From contig CAJLTZ010000014.1 of assembly GCA_905209725.1 (NCBI GenBank), forward strand, positions 1-36,479: 36,479 nucleotides of DNA, read 5' to 3'. The translations under genes were made by a program, and so were the position numbers. Below the pieces are notes generated by a model. That model was given only the letters and a program-made list of their open reading frames with translations. It had not been told where the DNA came from and searched no databases. Shown in pieces: positions 1 to 8,548 of this stretch. Positions within the stretch are counted from its first letter, which is position 1, and every line of letters starts with the position of its first letter. This DNA is from an uncultured Muribaculaceae bacterium (GTDB lineage: Bacteria; Bacteroidota; Bacteroidia; Bacteroidales; Muribaculaceae).

Positions 1-1179
1 TTTCGACTGAGATATAATGAATAAGAATAGGCCTATAATAAGGAGCAGAATAATCACAATGATAAGAATGGAGATTCTAAGCTGATGGTTTTTTAACTGT
101 TCTTGGGCAAGTCTGTCCCTGGCTTCATATTGATCCATAGCCGGGATTTCGTATAAACGACCGACTCGCATTTTATTCAATGAATCTGTCACGTGATTGT
201 AAAGTTTAAGAGCTTCTAATGCACCCTGAGCATTATCATATTTTTCCTTTAACAAATAATTGAGATGCAAAAAAGAATTGTCGCCTTTATTAAATGGGAC
301 TTTTTTGTAGACAGCTAACGCTTTGTCGTAATTCCCATTATAGAAATATGCAAGCCCCATAAAATAATGATTTCTCATATGCGGGTCTCTAATGGAGCAG
401 ACCCTTTCATAAAGTCTCGCGGCTTCGGTGTAATTCTTTTTATAGAAATATGCTGTTGCCAGCATGGCAGTGCTATTCCTGTAAAGTTCTGTATAATTTG
501 AATCTTGGCCAATCTTAATACCTTCGTTACTAAGAGTCATGCTTTTGTCATATTCTCCCATTCCCGTATAAGCAGAACTGAGTTGCCAGCGCATGAATGC
601 GGTATATTGCCAAGTGCTATTATTGGTAAGGGAATCATTCTGTTTAAAGTATTTTAGGGCTCTTTTTGCGTATCTGGCGATTTCCGGATAATTGTCGTTC
701 CAGAGATAAACATTGGAGATTGAGCGATTGCCCATTGCTTGCCAGAAAGGGGATTTTATCTGTTTGGCACATTCGATAACAGTGAGGAAATGGGCAATTG
801 CTGCGCCATAGTTGTCAGTGTCGAATGCGCAGAGACCTGCATAATAATGGAAGCGAATCCGGTGATTAAGGTTCTTGCTGTTTTCGAAATGTTTTCTACA
901 CACCCGGATCAGACTGTCGTTTACATAGTTGGAGTCACCGCTCGTCTTATAGTCGATGGCGACTTCGGAGAGTGCGCGGTGGGCGAGTTGGAAGGAATCG
1001 GTGAGGTGGTCGAATTCGCCTGACTCGAGGAGTTTCTTGGCGGAGTCGGCGTGCAGGTCGGTAAGCTCCTCGATGGCGCAGAGGTCGCGGTCGATCTTGC
1101 TGTCGCGGCAGGCGCAGGCAAGCAACGCCACCGTGATGGCTGCCAATACCAATCTGACAATGCTCGCTGCGGGTCTCAT
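1..1179 (-). CDS. TPR-containing lipoprotein with C-terminal membrane segment (partial, 3' end off window)
   Basis: An open frame of 393 codons starts at the ATG at 1179 and is still open at base 1, so the C-terminus is missing. The N-terminus (MRPAASIVRLVLAAITVALLACAC) is a signal peptide ending in a lipobox-like LLAC/LACAC. The body is helical with tetratricopeptide character, for example YAGLCAFDTDNYGAAIAHF, TAMLATAYFYKKNYTEAARL and YFMGLAYFYNGNYDKALAVY. At about residues 368-390 there is one very hydrophobic segment (ISILIIVIILLLIIGLFLFII). Bacteroidetes proteins of this layout often carry a coiled coil plus a LuxR-like HTH or a kinase domain after the membrane segment. That part would lie off the window, so a sensory or regulatory role is inference. 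A TATCTTTG -7 element precedes the gene. Confidence 0.75.
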   Translation of the reverse strand, partial: MRPAASIVRLVLAAITVALLACACRDSKIDRDLCAIEELTDLHADSAKKLLESGEFDHLTDSFQLAHRALSEVAIDYKTSGDSNYVNDSLIRVCRKHFENSKNLNHRIRFHYYAGLCAFDTDNYGAAIAHFLTVIECAKQIKSPFWQAMGNRSISNVYLWNDNYPEIARYAKRALKYFKQNDSLTNNSTWQYTAFMRWQLSSAYTGMGEYDKSMTLSNEGIKIGQDSNYTELYRNSTAMLATAYFYKKNYTEAARLYERVCSIRDPHMRNHYFMGLAYFYNGNYDKALAVYKKVPFNKGDNSFLHLNYLLKEKYDNAQGALEALKLYNHVTDSLNKMRVGRLYEIPAMDQYEARDRLAQEQLKNHQLRISILIIVIILLLIIGLFLFIISQSK

Positions 1180-1199
1180 TCTTTTTGTTTTATTTTATG

Positions 1200-1207
1200 C
1201 AAAGATA
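1200..1207 (-). promoter_or_regulatory. -7 promoter element (TATCTTTG) for the TPR lipoprotein gene
   Basis: On the minus strand TATCTTTG matches the Bacteroidetes TAnnTTTG -7 consensus about 20 nt upstream of the start codon at 1179. No clear TTTG -33 element sits 19-21 nt upstream, so this is a half-supported promoter. Confidence 0.4.
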
Positions 1208-1246
1208 GCAAAAATTTCCTTATAAGCACGAGGTTAATTTGAGATG

Positions 1247-1275
1247 AAAGGGCAGTCGCGGAGCGACTGCCCTTT
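1247..1275 (-). terminator. Hairpin terminator after nhaD
   Basis: A perfect 13-bp inverted repeat (AAAGGGCAGTCGC / GCGACTGCCCTTT) encloses a 3-nt loop between the end of nhaD and the promoter of the TPR gene. The stem ends in A/T runs on both sides, so it could work in either direction. Its position suits termination of the minus-strand nhaD transcript. Confidence 0.75.
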
Positions 1276-1296
1276 ATATTACTCGCGGACGGGGGG

Positions 1297-2697
1297 CTAT
1301 TTGAGGAGGAGGATCTCGAGGATGTAGAAGCCGGCACCGGCGAGATAGCCGATCAGGGCGGGGAGGGTGAATTTTTTGAGATACCAGCCAAAGTTGATCT
1401 TATCAAGCCCCATGGCAATCACACCAGCTGCGGAGCCGATGATGAGTATGCTGCCGCCTACGCCGGCACAGTAGCTGAGGAATTCCCAGAATACGCCGTC
1501 CTGTACGAAATTAGCCGCATATCCTGCGACTCCGGGGTCGGCTACGGGATACATTCCCATCACGCCGGCAACGAGGGGGACATTATCGAAGACAGATGAC
1601 ATGACGCCGAGCAGCACATTGATGATATAAATGTTATGCACTTTCTCGTCGAGCCATACCGACATCGCCTCCAGGATTCCGCTTGCCTCAAGCACAGCCA
1701 CAGCCATGAGGATGCCGAGGAAGAAGAGGATAGAGGGCATATCGATTCGGGAAATCACCTTGGGGAGACGGTGCTCTTTGGCACGTTCCACGCGTTTGCC
1801 ATTGTAGAGGATTTCGGTGAATACCCATAGGACTCCGAGCACGAAGAGCATACCGACGAAAGGAGGCAGATGCGTGATGCTCTTGAAGATGGGCACGAAG
1901 AGGAGTCCTCCTACGCCGAGGCAGAAGATTGTGGTGCGGTCGTGTTTGGAGATTACTTCATGTGCAGGATTTACCGGTTCGGCGGTAATAGCCGGCAGGG
2001 TGCCTTTTAGTTGTCGTGACACAAAAAGGAGTGGAACCACCATAGCCAAGACTGAAGGGAGGAGCACTCGTTCGATAAGCGCCATAGCTGTGACGTTGCC
2101 CTTCACCCAGAGCATGATAGTGGTGACGTCGCCGATGGGACTCCATGCGCCGCCGGTGTTGGCTGCGATAATCACCATGCCGGCATATAGCCAGCGTTCG
2201 TGCTGGTCCTCGATAAGTTTGCGCAGGAGGAGCACCATCACGATTGTGGTGGTCATGTTGTCGAGCACGGCTGAGAAGATGAATGTCACGCCGCAGATCA
2301 CCCAGAGGAGCGTGCGCTTGTTGCGCGTCTTGATGTGGTCGGTGATAACGGTGAAACCACCGTGGATGTCCACGAGTTCCACGATGGTCATGGCCCCGAT
2401 AAGGAAGAACAGGGTCTGGGTCACATCGCCGAGGGTTTCGACAATCTTGACGTCGAGCACGTAATTGATGGCCTGGGTGTGAAGACCTTCACCGGCGAGC
2501 CGCGGCGTCTCGGCCACATAGGCGGCGAGTGCCTCGGGCTCAATGGCCGGCACGATGTATTCAGCCCCGAGGGCATAGATAATCCATAACAGCATGCCCA
2601 GAAGGAGGGCAGTGGCTGTCTTGTCGATTCGGAGCGGATGCTCCATGGCTATACCTAAATAGCCGATGAAAAAGAGACAAATAATTGCGGTTATCAT
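1297..2697 (-). CDS. nhaD: NhaD-type Na+/H+ antiporter
   Basis: This 466-residue polytopic inner-membrane protein has about 12 hydrophobic segments across its whole length. Two pseudo-repeats carry the ion-transporter signature of the NhaD/ArsB superfamily: FSAVLDNMTTTIVM (about 141-154) and VFDNVPLVAGVMG in the C-terminal half. The polar motif NTGGAWSPIGDVTT (180-193) is typical of NhaD and contains residues expected in the ion path. NhaD proteins exchange sodium or lithium for protons and support pH and salt homeostasis. The gene is flanked on the same strand by the lytic transglycosylase upstream and a hairpin terminator downstream, so it may be the last gene of that cluster or have its own promoter. 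The 73-bp upstream gap shows no convincing promoter. The length is normal for the family. Confidence 0.9.
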   Translation of the reverse strand: MITAIICLFFIGYLGIAMEHPLRIDKTATALLLGMLLWIIYALGAEYIVPAIEPEALAAYVAETPRLAGEGLHTQAINYVLDVKIVETLGDVTQTLFFLIGAMTIVELVDIHGGFTVITDHIKTRNKRTLLWVICGVTFIFSAVLDNMTTTIVMVLLLRKLIEDQHERWLYAGMVIIAANTGGAWSPIGDVTTIMLWVKGNVTAMALIERVLLPSVLAMVVPLLFVSRQLKGTLPAITAEPVNPAHEVISKHDRTTIFCLGVGGLLFVPIFKSITHLPPFVGMLFVLGVLWVFTEILYNGKRVERAKEHRLPKVISRIDMPSILFFLGILMAVAVLEASGILEAMSVWLDEKVHNIYIINVLLGVMSSVFDNVPLVAGVMGMYPVADPGVAGYAANFVQDGVFWEFLSYCAGVGGSILIIGSAAGVIAMGLDKINFGWYLKKFTLPALIGYLAGAGFYILEILLLK

Positions 2698-2770
2698 GAT
2701 GTGTTTAAGGTTGTTCGTCTCTTGAAAACTGCCTGTAGTCTCTGTTTGGCAGCCGCAAGGTTAGAGGGCG

Positions 2771-4597
2771 TTATCGGCGGCGCTTCTTGCCACTTTTGCC
2801 CGATTTGCTTTTTGAGGAGGATTTGCCTTTATAGCCGGATTTGCTGCCCGAGACACTCTTGGCCTTTGAGGGGAGTTTCACCTTGTCGCCGGGATGGAGC
2901 TCATCGCCCTTGATTCCGCTCGACTTCTTGAGTTCCTCGAGCGTTACGCCGTAGCGCTTGGCGATTACGGAAAGGTTTTCGCCGCTCTTCACGGTGTGGG
3001 AAGTGGGAGCGGCCTGCTTGGCGGCAGACTTCTTCTTATTCTTCTTGCTTTGAGAGTACCGGGCAGTCTGGGCTGACTGTTTATGTCGGGATGACGATTG
3101 ATTTGCTTGTTGTTTGCGGGAATCGTTCTGGGCTGTCCAGGAGGTCTGTCGGGGCGATTCCTTCTGGGTGTCGGTGATTCTTGCGCCGTTTGCCTCGGCG
3201 AGCTGGCGGATGGTGGTGATTCGGAGCATCTGTCCGGTGCGCACGGCGTTGCGCTGCATGCCGTTCCAGTCTTTGATCTGCTGGGGCGTGACGTCGTACA
3301 TCCGGGCAATCTGGGAGAGAGTCTGGCCGGCTTCGACCTTATGGTTGACGGTGGTGACTTGCTGGCTGCTTCCCTTAGGTGCTGCGGGTTGTTCCTGCGT
3401 GCCGCGTTTCACGGCCGGTTCGAGGGGGGCCTCATCCTCTACGGGGCTCTCCTCGGCGATTTCCTGGGCGAGTTCTGCGCCGGGCTCTGCGCCGGGTTCG
3501 GCTTCGAGGCGGCGGTTATATTTCTCCGGCATATAGGCGAGGATGTCGTCCTCGCTCATGATGTAGGCGTTACACTGCTGGGAGGGGAGGATAAGGGTGT
3601 ATTGCTTATCGGGACGTCCGGGGATAAGGTCGGCGCGAAACTGGGGGTTGAGCACGCGGAGTTCCTCGACGGGGATGTCGAGCACGGCGGAGATCTGGTC
3701 GAAATGCACGCGCTGCGAGAGCATCAGGGTGTCGGTGACGAGCGGTTTTGTGGGGAGCACCGGGGAGATGTTGTGATAGGGATAATAGTTCATCACGTAA
3801 TTGGCGGCGATGAACATAGGCACATATCCGCGGGTTTCGGGAGAGAGGAAATTATATATTGACCAGAAGTCGTGGCTTTTGGGGTCGCCGCCTGCTCGGC
3901 GGATGGCTTTATTGACGGCGCCCGGGCCGCAGTTGTATGCGGCGATTGCGAGCGACCAGTCGCCGTATGTGTCGAAAAGGGTCTTGAGATATTCGGCGGC
4001 CTTTTTAGATGAGAGGTAAGGGTCGCGGCGTTCGTCCACGAGCGAGCTGACTTCGAGGCCCATTCCTTTTCCGGTATTGATCATGAACTGCCAGAGGCCG
4101 GCAGCGCCGTGGCGGGAAGTGGCGCCGGGGTCGAGGCCGGATTCTATCACAGGGAGATACTTGAGTTCGAGGGGGAGACCGGCCTCTTCGAGCGCCTGCT
4201 CAAAGATAGGCATATAATAGATGCTGAGGCCGAGGAGGGCGGCCACCTGTGCGCGGCCGCGCTGCGTGTATCGGTCGATGTAGCTTCTTACAATCTGATT
4301 GTATGGAAGGTCGATCACCGTGGGGAGCTTTGCGAGACGCGCCTTGATGGTGGCGTCGTCGGTGGCCACATCGCTCTGGCGGGCATAGCGGTCGTCGGTG
4401 GCAGTGTAATTTTTCAGATACCAGCCCTCGAGAAGTTTCTGGGTGTCGGCCTCATAGCTTTCGGGGTAGATTATGTGGCTGTCGGTGATGCTTGTCTTGA
4501 GGTCAAGCACATTCTTGGTTTTAGCAGCAGCTGGGAGGGCAGCTGAGGCGGCGAGCGCGAGCGCTATGGCGAGATGGTAAGTGTGTGTCTTGAACAT
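2771..4597 (-). CDS. MltD-like membrane-bound lytic murein transglycosylase with LysM domains
   Basis: This is a 608-residue protein with signal peptide MFKTHTYHLAIALALAASAALPAAA. An SLT (GH23) domain spans about 115-245. Its catalytic glutamate is E152 in LKYLPVIESGL, followed by GAAGLWQFM and the AIAAYNCGPGAVNKA motif. A degenerate LysM-like segment lies at about 297-338. Clear LysM domains lie at about 419-461 (HKVEAGQTLSQIARMYDVT) and 534-576 (HTVKSGENLSVIAKRYGVT), separated by a Q/S/K-rich linker. The tail from about 577 is Lys/Ser/Gly-rich and ends KKRRR. The enzyme cleaves peptidoglycan glycan strands with formation of 1,6-anhydro-MurNAc, and the LysM domains bind glycan. The gene starts 12 nt after the DUF5683 gene, in line with parAB, so it is probably co-transcribed. 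The basic tail is unusual and may bind peptidoglycan or anionic polymer; that is inference. Confidence 0.9.
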   Translation of the reverse strand: MFKTHTYHLAIALALAASAALPAAAKTKNVLDLKTSITDSHIIYPESYEADTQKLLEGWYLKNYTATDDRYARQSDVATDDATIKARLAKLPTVIDLPYNQIVRSYIDRYTQRGRAQVAALLGLSIYYMPIFEQALEEAGLPLELKYLPVIESGLDPGATSRHGAAGLWQFMINTGKGMGLEVSSLVDERRDPYLSSKKAAEYLKTLFDTYGDWSLAIAAYNCGPGAVNKAIRRAGGDPKSHDFWSIYNFLSPETRGYVPMFIAANYVMNYYPYHNISPVLPTKPLVTDTLMLSQRVHFDQISAVLDIPVEELRVLNPQFRADLIPGRPDKQYTLILPSQQCNAYIMSEDDILAYMPEKYNRRLEAEPGAEPGAELAQEIAEESPVEDEAPLEPAVKRGTQEQPAAPKGSSQQVTTVNHKVEAGQTLSQIARMYDVTPQQIKDWNGMQRNAVRTGQMLRITTIRQLAEANGARITDTQKESPRQTSWTAQNDSRKQQANQSSSRHKQSAQTARYSQSKKNKKKSAAKQAAPTSHTVKSGENLSVIAKRYGVTLEELKKSSGIKGDELHPGDKVKLPSKAKSVSGSKSGYKGKSSSKSKSGKSGKKRRR

Positions 4598-4609
4598 GAT
4601 CTGAAAAAG

Positions 4610-5368
4610 TTAAAAGGTTAAGGCCCAGTTGAGGCCGAAGGCAGTGCCACCGCGGCCGCCCTGGTCGCGAAGCATTGCGGGGGAGAGGTCGAGGGAGAGA
4701 TTGGGAGAGATATCGAAATGCGACATCGAGGCGTCGACATATGCATCCACCATGCAAAGCAGATAAAGAGCCACCACACAGATGATGCAGAGGTCGCGGT
4801 TGCGCCTGAAATAGTCTTTTTTATTCTTGAAAGTACGTTCGAGCCATTGCTTGTCGAGGGATGATTCATCCACGGTGGAGGGGAAGAAATCCATGTAGCT
4901 TTTGGTCTGGGGGTCGGAGTCGAGCAGGTCGCGGTAGCCCTGCATATAGTCCTGATACTGGTTGTTGTTCCAGTTGGTGGCATATCCGAGGCCCATGAAA
5001 CCGCCAATCACGATGGGGAGTTTCCAGTAGCGGCGGTTGTAGATCTGGCCGAGGCCGGGGCAGAGGGCAGAGAGCCAAACTGCGCGCTGGGGAGAGGGAT
5101 TGAAAGGGATTTTGCCGTCGAGGCCGTAGGGGTAGTCGTCGGCCTGGACCACTGTGGGGGCGATGCTGTCGGATTCGGCAGGCTGTGGGCCGAGGGGCTC
5201 GCGGACGAGCAGTTCGGCGTCGAGATTCACGGTGGAATCAGACTGGGCGAGGGGGATATTGGCAAAAATCGGGGAGGAAATAAAGCAAAGGCACAGCAGG
5301 AGGATGAGTGCGCGCTCGGGGAGCGTGCACTGTGCGTGGTTTCCGGCAGTGTTGCGATAAGAGGTCAT
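4610..5368 (-). CDS. DUF5683 domain protein
   Basis: This is a 252-residue protein. Residues about 19-37 (ALILLLCLCFISSPIFANI) form a signal peptide or first membrane segment. The conserved core starts at PFNPSPQRAVWLSALCPGLGQIYNRRYWKLPIVIGGF, the hallmark of the Bacteroidetes DUF5683 family, and a second hydrophobic segment (LCIICVVALYLLCMVDAYVDA) follows. The start codon overlaps the parB stop by 4 nt (ATGA), so it is translationally coupled to parB. The family is found beside parB in Bacteroidetes and has no established function. The GLGQIYNRRYWK motif resembles small TM2-type membrane modules. A link between segregation and the envelope is inference from context only. Confidence 0.85.
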   Translation of the reverse strand: MTSYRNTAGNHAQCTLPERALILLLCLCFISSPIFANIPLAQSDSTVNLDAELLVREPLGPQPAESDSIAPTVVQADDYPYGLDGKIPFNPSPQRAVWLSALCPGLGQIYNRRYWKLPIVIGGFMGLGYATNWNNNQYQDYMQGYRDLLDSDPQTKSYMDFFPSTVDESSLDKQWLERTFKNKKDYFRRNRDLCIICVVALYLLCMVDAYVDASMSHFDISPNLSLDLSPAMLRDQGGRGGTAFGLNWALTF

Positions 5369-6228
5369 ATTCCTTCGAAATTGCGTATTAGGGCTGTTAG
5401 TTCATCATCGTTGTTGAAGCGGAAGGTGATTGTGCCGCGGCCGGAGCGGTTGCGGGAGAATTTCACCGGAGCGGAGAAGCGTTTGGAGAGATTCTTGGCG
5501 AAAGCCTCATATTCGGGCTTAATTTCAGATTTGGTGGCATTGTCGGCCTTTTCGCCCCCTTCGTTGGCTTCGCGGGCGAGTTTTTCGACGGCTCTTACAG
5601 AGAGGCCTTCGGCGAGGATGCGCTTGTAGAGGCGGAGCTGGAGCTTGGGGTCGTTCACGGCGAGGATGGCACGGGCGTGGCCCATGTCGATGTCGCGGTC
5701 GCGGAGGCCGAGCTGGATTTCGGCAGGGAGTTTCAGCAGACGGAGGTGGTTGGCGATAGTGGCGCGTTTCTTGCCGAGGCGTTCGCTGAGGCGTTCCTGA
5801 GTGAGGGAATATTTTTCGATAAGCTGCTTGAAACCGAGGGCGACCTCGATAGCGTTGAGGTCTTCGCGCTGGATGTTTTCGATGAGAGCCATCTCGGTCA
5901 TTTCGGAGTCGGAAGCGCGGCGCACGTATGCGGGGACGCTTGTGAGACCGGCCTGGGAGGCGGCGCGCCAGCGGCGTTCGCCGGCGATTATCTGGTAGTT
6001 GCCGTCGTCGGTCATTCGCAGCGTGAGGGGCTGCACCACACCGAGTTCGCGGATGGAGGAGGCGAGTTCGGCGAGCGACTCCTCGTCGAAGGTGCGGCGG
6101 GGCTGCTCGGGGTTGGGAGAGATGCGTGATATTTCTATTTCGGAGATGGCGGAAGAGCCGTCGGTGCGGACATCATCCATGCGGATGAGGGAGTCGAGGC
6201 CGCGGCCCAAAGCGTTTCGTTTCATCAT
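5365..6228 (-). CDS. parB: ParB/Spo0J chromosome-partitioning protein
   Basis: This 287-residue protein has the standard ParB order. A basic N-terminus (MMKRNALGRGLDSLI) of the kind that stimulates ParA comes first. The CTP-binding ParB/Srx domain contains GERRWRAA (83-90) and ENIQREDLN (117-125). A helix-turn-helix at about 143-166 (LTQERLSERLGKKRATIANHLRLL) recognises parS. A basic C-terminal dimerisation region follows. ParB loads on parS, slides as a CTP clamp and recruits ParA and SMC for origin segregation. The start codon overlaps the parA stop by 4 nt. The second ATG is immediately in frame, so either may be used. No canonical parS palindrome was found by eye in the window. Confidence 0.95.
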   Translation of the reverse strand: MMKRNALGRGLDSLIRMDDVRTDGSSAISEIEISRISPNPEQPRRTFDEESLAELASSIRELGVVQPLTLRMTDDGNYQIIAGERRWRAASQAGLTSVPAYVRRASDSEMTEMALIENIQREDLNAIEVALGFKQLIEKYSLTQERLSERLGKKRATIANHLRLLKLPAEIQLGLRDRDIDMGHARAILAVNDPKLQLRLYKRILAEGLSVRAVEKLAREANEGGEKADNATKSEIKPEYEAFAKNLSKRFSAPVKFSRNRSGRGTITFRFNNDDELTALIRNFEGI

Positions 6229-7013
6229 GATTTCTGGGTGTGGGTGGTTTTACGGTTTCGACTTCTGAGTTCTTTGGCGAGAGCCGTGTAAGCGATTGCG
6301 CCTCGGGAGTCGGGGTCGTAAAGGATTACGGGGAGGCCGTGGCTGGGCGACTCGGAGAGCTTGATGTTGCGGGGGATTACCGTATTGAACACCATTTCGC
6401 CGAAGTGGCCTTTGAGCTCTTCGTAGATCTGGTTGGCGAGTCGCAGTCGGGCGTCGTACATGGTGAGGAGGAAACCCTCGATTTCGAGGGAGGGCTTAAG
6501 GCGCGACTTGATGATTCTCACTGTATTGAGCAACTGTGCGATACCCTCGAGGGCGAAATATTCTGCCTGCACGGGGATAAGCACGGAGTCTGCAGCCGTT
6601 AGTGCGTTGACGGTGATGAGCCCGAGCGAGGGACTGCAGTCGATGAGGATATAGTCGTAATCGTCTTTTACAGAGGCGAGCACATTGCTGAGCACACGAT
6701 CTCGGTCGGGGTTGCGCATGAGCTCCACTTCAGCGCCGACGAGGTCGATTCTGGAGCAGATTATGTCGAGGCCATTCACCTGGGTGTGCATGACGCTTTC
6801 CTTTGCGGGGTAACCGTCGATCATGCATTCGTAGATTGTGGCGTCGTTGTCGGAGGGCTCCATTCCGAGGCCGGAAGTAGCATTGGCCTGGGGGTCGGCA
6901 TCGACGAGCAGGACGCGCTTGCCACCGGCAGCCAGGCAGGCTCCGAGGTTGAAGGAGGTGGTGGTTTTTCCCACTCCGCCTTTCTGATTGGCTATCGCAA
7001 TGATTTTTCCCAT
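6225..7013 (-). CDS. parA: ParA/Soj chromosome-partitioning ATPase
   Basis: This 262-residue P-loop ATPase has a deviant Walker A, KGGVGKTT, at 11-18, where K11 is the signature lysine of the ParA/MinD class. Walker A' is at VLLVDADPQANAT (34-46) and Walker B at YILIDCSPSLG (121-131). It lacks an N-terminal HTH, so it is the small, chromosomal Soj type. ATP-bound ParA dimers bind DNA non-specifically and are released by ParB, which moves origins apart. It is the first gene of a parA-parB-DUF5683-transglycosylase run. The 119-bp upstream region carries a promoter-like -7 box and an 8-bp hairpin in the 5' leader. Confidence 0.95.
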   Translation of the reverse strand: MGKIIAIANQKGGVGKTTTSFNLGACLAAGGKRVLLVDADPQANATSGLGMEPSDNDATIYECMIDGYPAKESVMHTQVNGLDIICSRIDLVGAEVELMRNPDRDRVLSNVLASVKDDYDYILIDCSPSLGLITVNALTAADSVLIPVQAEYFALEGIAQLLNTVRIIKSRLKPSLEIEGFLLTMYDARLRLANQIYEELKGHFGEMVFNTVIPRNIKLSESPSHGLPVILYDPDSRGAIAYTALAKELRSRNRKTTHTQKS

Positions 7014-7030
7014 AAGGGTATTGATAAATT

Positions 7031-7050
7031 ATTCAGGAAAGCTCCTGAAT
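7031..7050 (-). promoter_or_regulatory. Leader hairpin just upstream of parA
   Basis: A perfect 8-bp inverted repeat (ATTCAGGA / TCCTGAAT) with a 4-nt loop ends 18 nt before the parA start codon, inside the predicted 5' leader. It could be an operator for a dimeric repressor or an RNA hairpin affecting initiation. Which of these applies cannot be told from the sequence. Confidence 0.4.
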
Positions 7051-7071
7051 TAATGATTCCGAATTAATTTG

Positions 7072-7079
7072 CAAATGTA
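7072..7079 (-). promoter_or_regulatory. -7 promoter element (TACATTTG) for the parAB operon
   Basis: On the minus strand TACATTTG fits TAnnTTTG exactly. A weak TATG lies at the -33 distance, 20 nt upstream. The predicted transcript would start about 50 nt before the parA ATG. Confidence 0.5.
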
Positions 7080-7132
7080 ATCAAAAAATCGCAGACTGCC
7101 ATAATCTTTGGCGAAAGCGCTCCTAAAAAATG

Positions 7133-7945
7133 TTAACGGCCCCTTGAAAATTTGCTCCAGGGGAGGGTGGATCTGTATTTGCTTGCCTTGGCGGGGACTG
7201 TGAGGGTGCATTGGCGATAGAGGCCGGATTCGGTTATGGGGTCGAAGGGCTCGCTGTCGCAGTCGAATTGGGGAGGGATGGGGGAGAGTTCTATGATTTC
7301 TCTGAGATTGCGGCATCCGCTGAAGATTAATTCGCCTAAGAGGGATGGATTGGCGGGGAGTTGTGCCTTTTCGAGGCTTACGCATTCGGCGAAGGCGTAG
7401 GATTCGAGTTCTTTTATGGAGGCGGGGAGAGCGATGGATTTAAGCGATGAACAGAAGGAAAATGCGTTGCTGCCGATATGTTTCAACGCGGAAGGGAAGC
7501 GAAAATCCTCGATGGATGCGCAATAAGTGAATGAATGGGATGCGATATCCTCGATGCTTTCAGGGAGGGTGATTTCGCAGAGACTGCAGCACCAGGCGAA
7601 GCAATATTTGGGGATTTTTGTGATTCCTTTCGGGATGGATATTGATTCGAGTGAGGAGCATTCGCGGAATGCACCTTCACCGATTTGCCTGAGCGAGGAG
7701 GGAAGGGAGATGGTATTGAGATTTGTGCAACCAAGAAAGGCATAATCGCCGATTTCCGCGATGGATTCGGGAGAAATGAAACGGACCTCGCGGAAATCCG
7801 GGCGGTCGGCGAAGGCATAATCAGGAATCTTCTTTTCGCCGGCGGGGATTATGAGCACGGAATCCACCACCGAAAAATTCACGGCTGCCTCCGCGCTCAA
7901 GGGCAGAAGCGCAGCGCAAAGAAGCAAAAGAGTCCGGGCATTCAT
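7133..7945 (-). CDS. Secreted BspA-like leucine-rich-repeat protein (LRR_5)
   Basis: The protein has about 270 residues from the chosen start. The N-terminus MNARTLLLLCAALLPLSAEA is a good signal peptide, which is why the ATG at 7945 is preferred; an in-frame ATG at 7966 is possible. The body is made of about eight LRR_5 repeats of roughly 23 residues with the pattern I.DYAF.GC..L..I.LP.S...IG..AF..C.SL, as in BspA-type proteins of Bacteroidetes and oral pathogens. The end (CTLTVPAKASKYRSTLPWSKF) is the usual cap of these proteins, with GRYRS/W-F type residues. Related proteins are surface or secreted and mediate binding to host or bacterial ligands, but no ligand can be named here. The gene follows the small membrane protein gene closely and is the last gene of the tsaE-led run. 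Confidence 0.85.
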   Translation of the reverse strand: MNARTLLLLCAALLPLSAEAAVNFSVVDSVLIIPAGEKKIPDYAFADRPDFREVRFISPESIAEIGDYAFLGCTNLNTISLPSSLRQIGEGAFRECSSLESISIPKGITKIPKYCFAWCCSLCEITLPESIEDIASHSFTYCASIEDFRFPSALKHIGSNAFSFCSSLKSIALPASIKELESYAFAECVSLEKAQLPANPSLLGELIFSGCRNLREIIELSPIPPQFDCDSEPFDPITESGLYRQCTLTVPAKASKYRSTLPWSKFSRGR

Positions 7946-7969
7946 AAAATATGAATCATTAGTCATCAA

Positions 7970-8548
7970 TCATCTGACGGTGGCGGGGCGACGGTCGGGA
8001 GGGAGGATCTTGCGCTCATCAACGGAATCGACCCTTGTGATAAGGACTTTGGAAGTGCCTCGCCAGGGCATCACGGTGCGGTAAACGCGATATTCCACGC
8101 GGACCGGACTGCAGTGAAACTGCAGTTCCTTGAGACGCACGGCAGCTTTAGTGTCGGTCACGGAGAAAACAAAATCCCCCTCATAGGGGCGCACCGTGTC
8201 CATCAGGCTTTTATATGGAAGGATCACACCCTCGTATGTTTTGAAAACAGTCCCCTCCTTGCGGATAGACTCCACATAGCCATACTGGGTGGCTGTCGTG
8301 ATTTTGGGAGAGAAGAGATACACATACAGGCATGTGATGAGAATCACCGCGGCTGCTGCGATGCCGAGCCATAGATAGAGGACTCGACGCTTTGGGGAGG
8401 CGGGTCGCAGGTGGTCGAGTTCATCCTCGGGCTCCTCCCAATATCTTGGGTCGTCGGGGGTATATGTCATCTCCTTCGGCTTTTCAGGGGCTTCAGGAAT
8501 GTCGGGACCGTCGAAATAGTCCTCCTTAGATTCATCGGAGAAATTCAT
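7970..8548 (-). CDS. Uncharacterised single-pass membrane protein
   Basis: This is a 192-residue protein of no recognised named family. Residues 1-54 are acidic and proline-rich (DGPDIPEAPEKPKEMTYTPD) and predicted cytoplasmic. One hydrophobic segment lies at about 58-79 (LYLWLGIAAAAVILITCLYVYLF). The remainder is a small, beta-rich extracytoplasmic domain (TTATQYGYVESIRKEGTVFKTYEGVILPYK) ending in RPATVR. Its start overlaps the stop of the flippase-like gene by 4 nt, so the two are probably translated together. Homologous proteins appear as conserved hypotheticals of Bacteroidales. Whether it helps the upstream transporter-like protein is unknown. Confidence 0.75.
   Translation of the reverse strand: MNFSDESKEDYFDGPDIPEAPEKPKEMTYTPDDPRYWEEPEDELDHLRPASPKRRVLYLWLGIAAAAVILITCLYVYLFSPKITTATQYGYVESIRKEGTVFKTYEGVILPYKSLMDTVRPYEGDFVFSVTDTKAAVRLKELQFHCSPVRVEYRVYRTVMPWRGTSKVLITRVDSVDERKILPPDRRPATVR

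Noticed and set aside
185..200. TCACGTGA palindrome that resembles the core of parS
   Set aside because: Only 8 bases match the core. The outer positions do not fit the 16-bp consensus, it lies within a coding region, and other CACGTG occurrences in the window also lack flanks.
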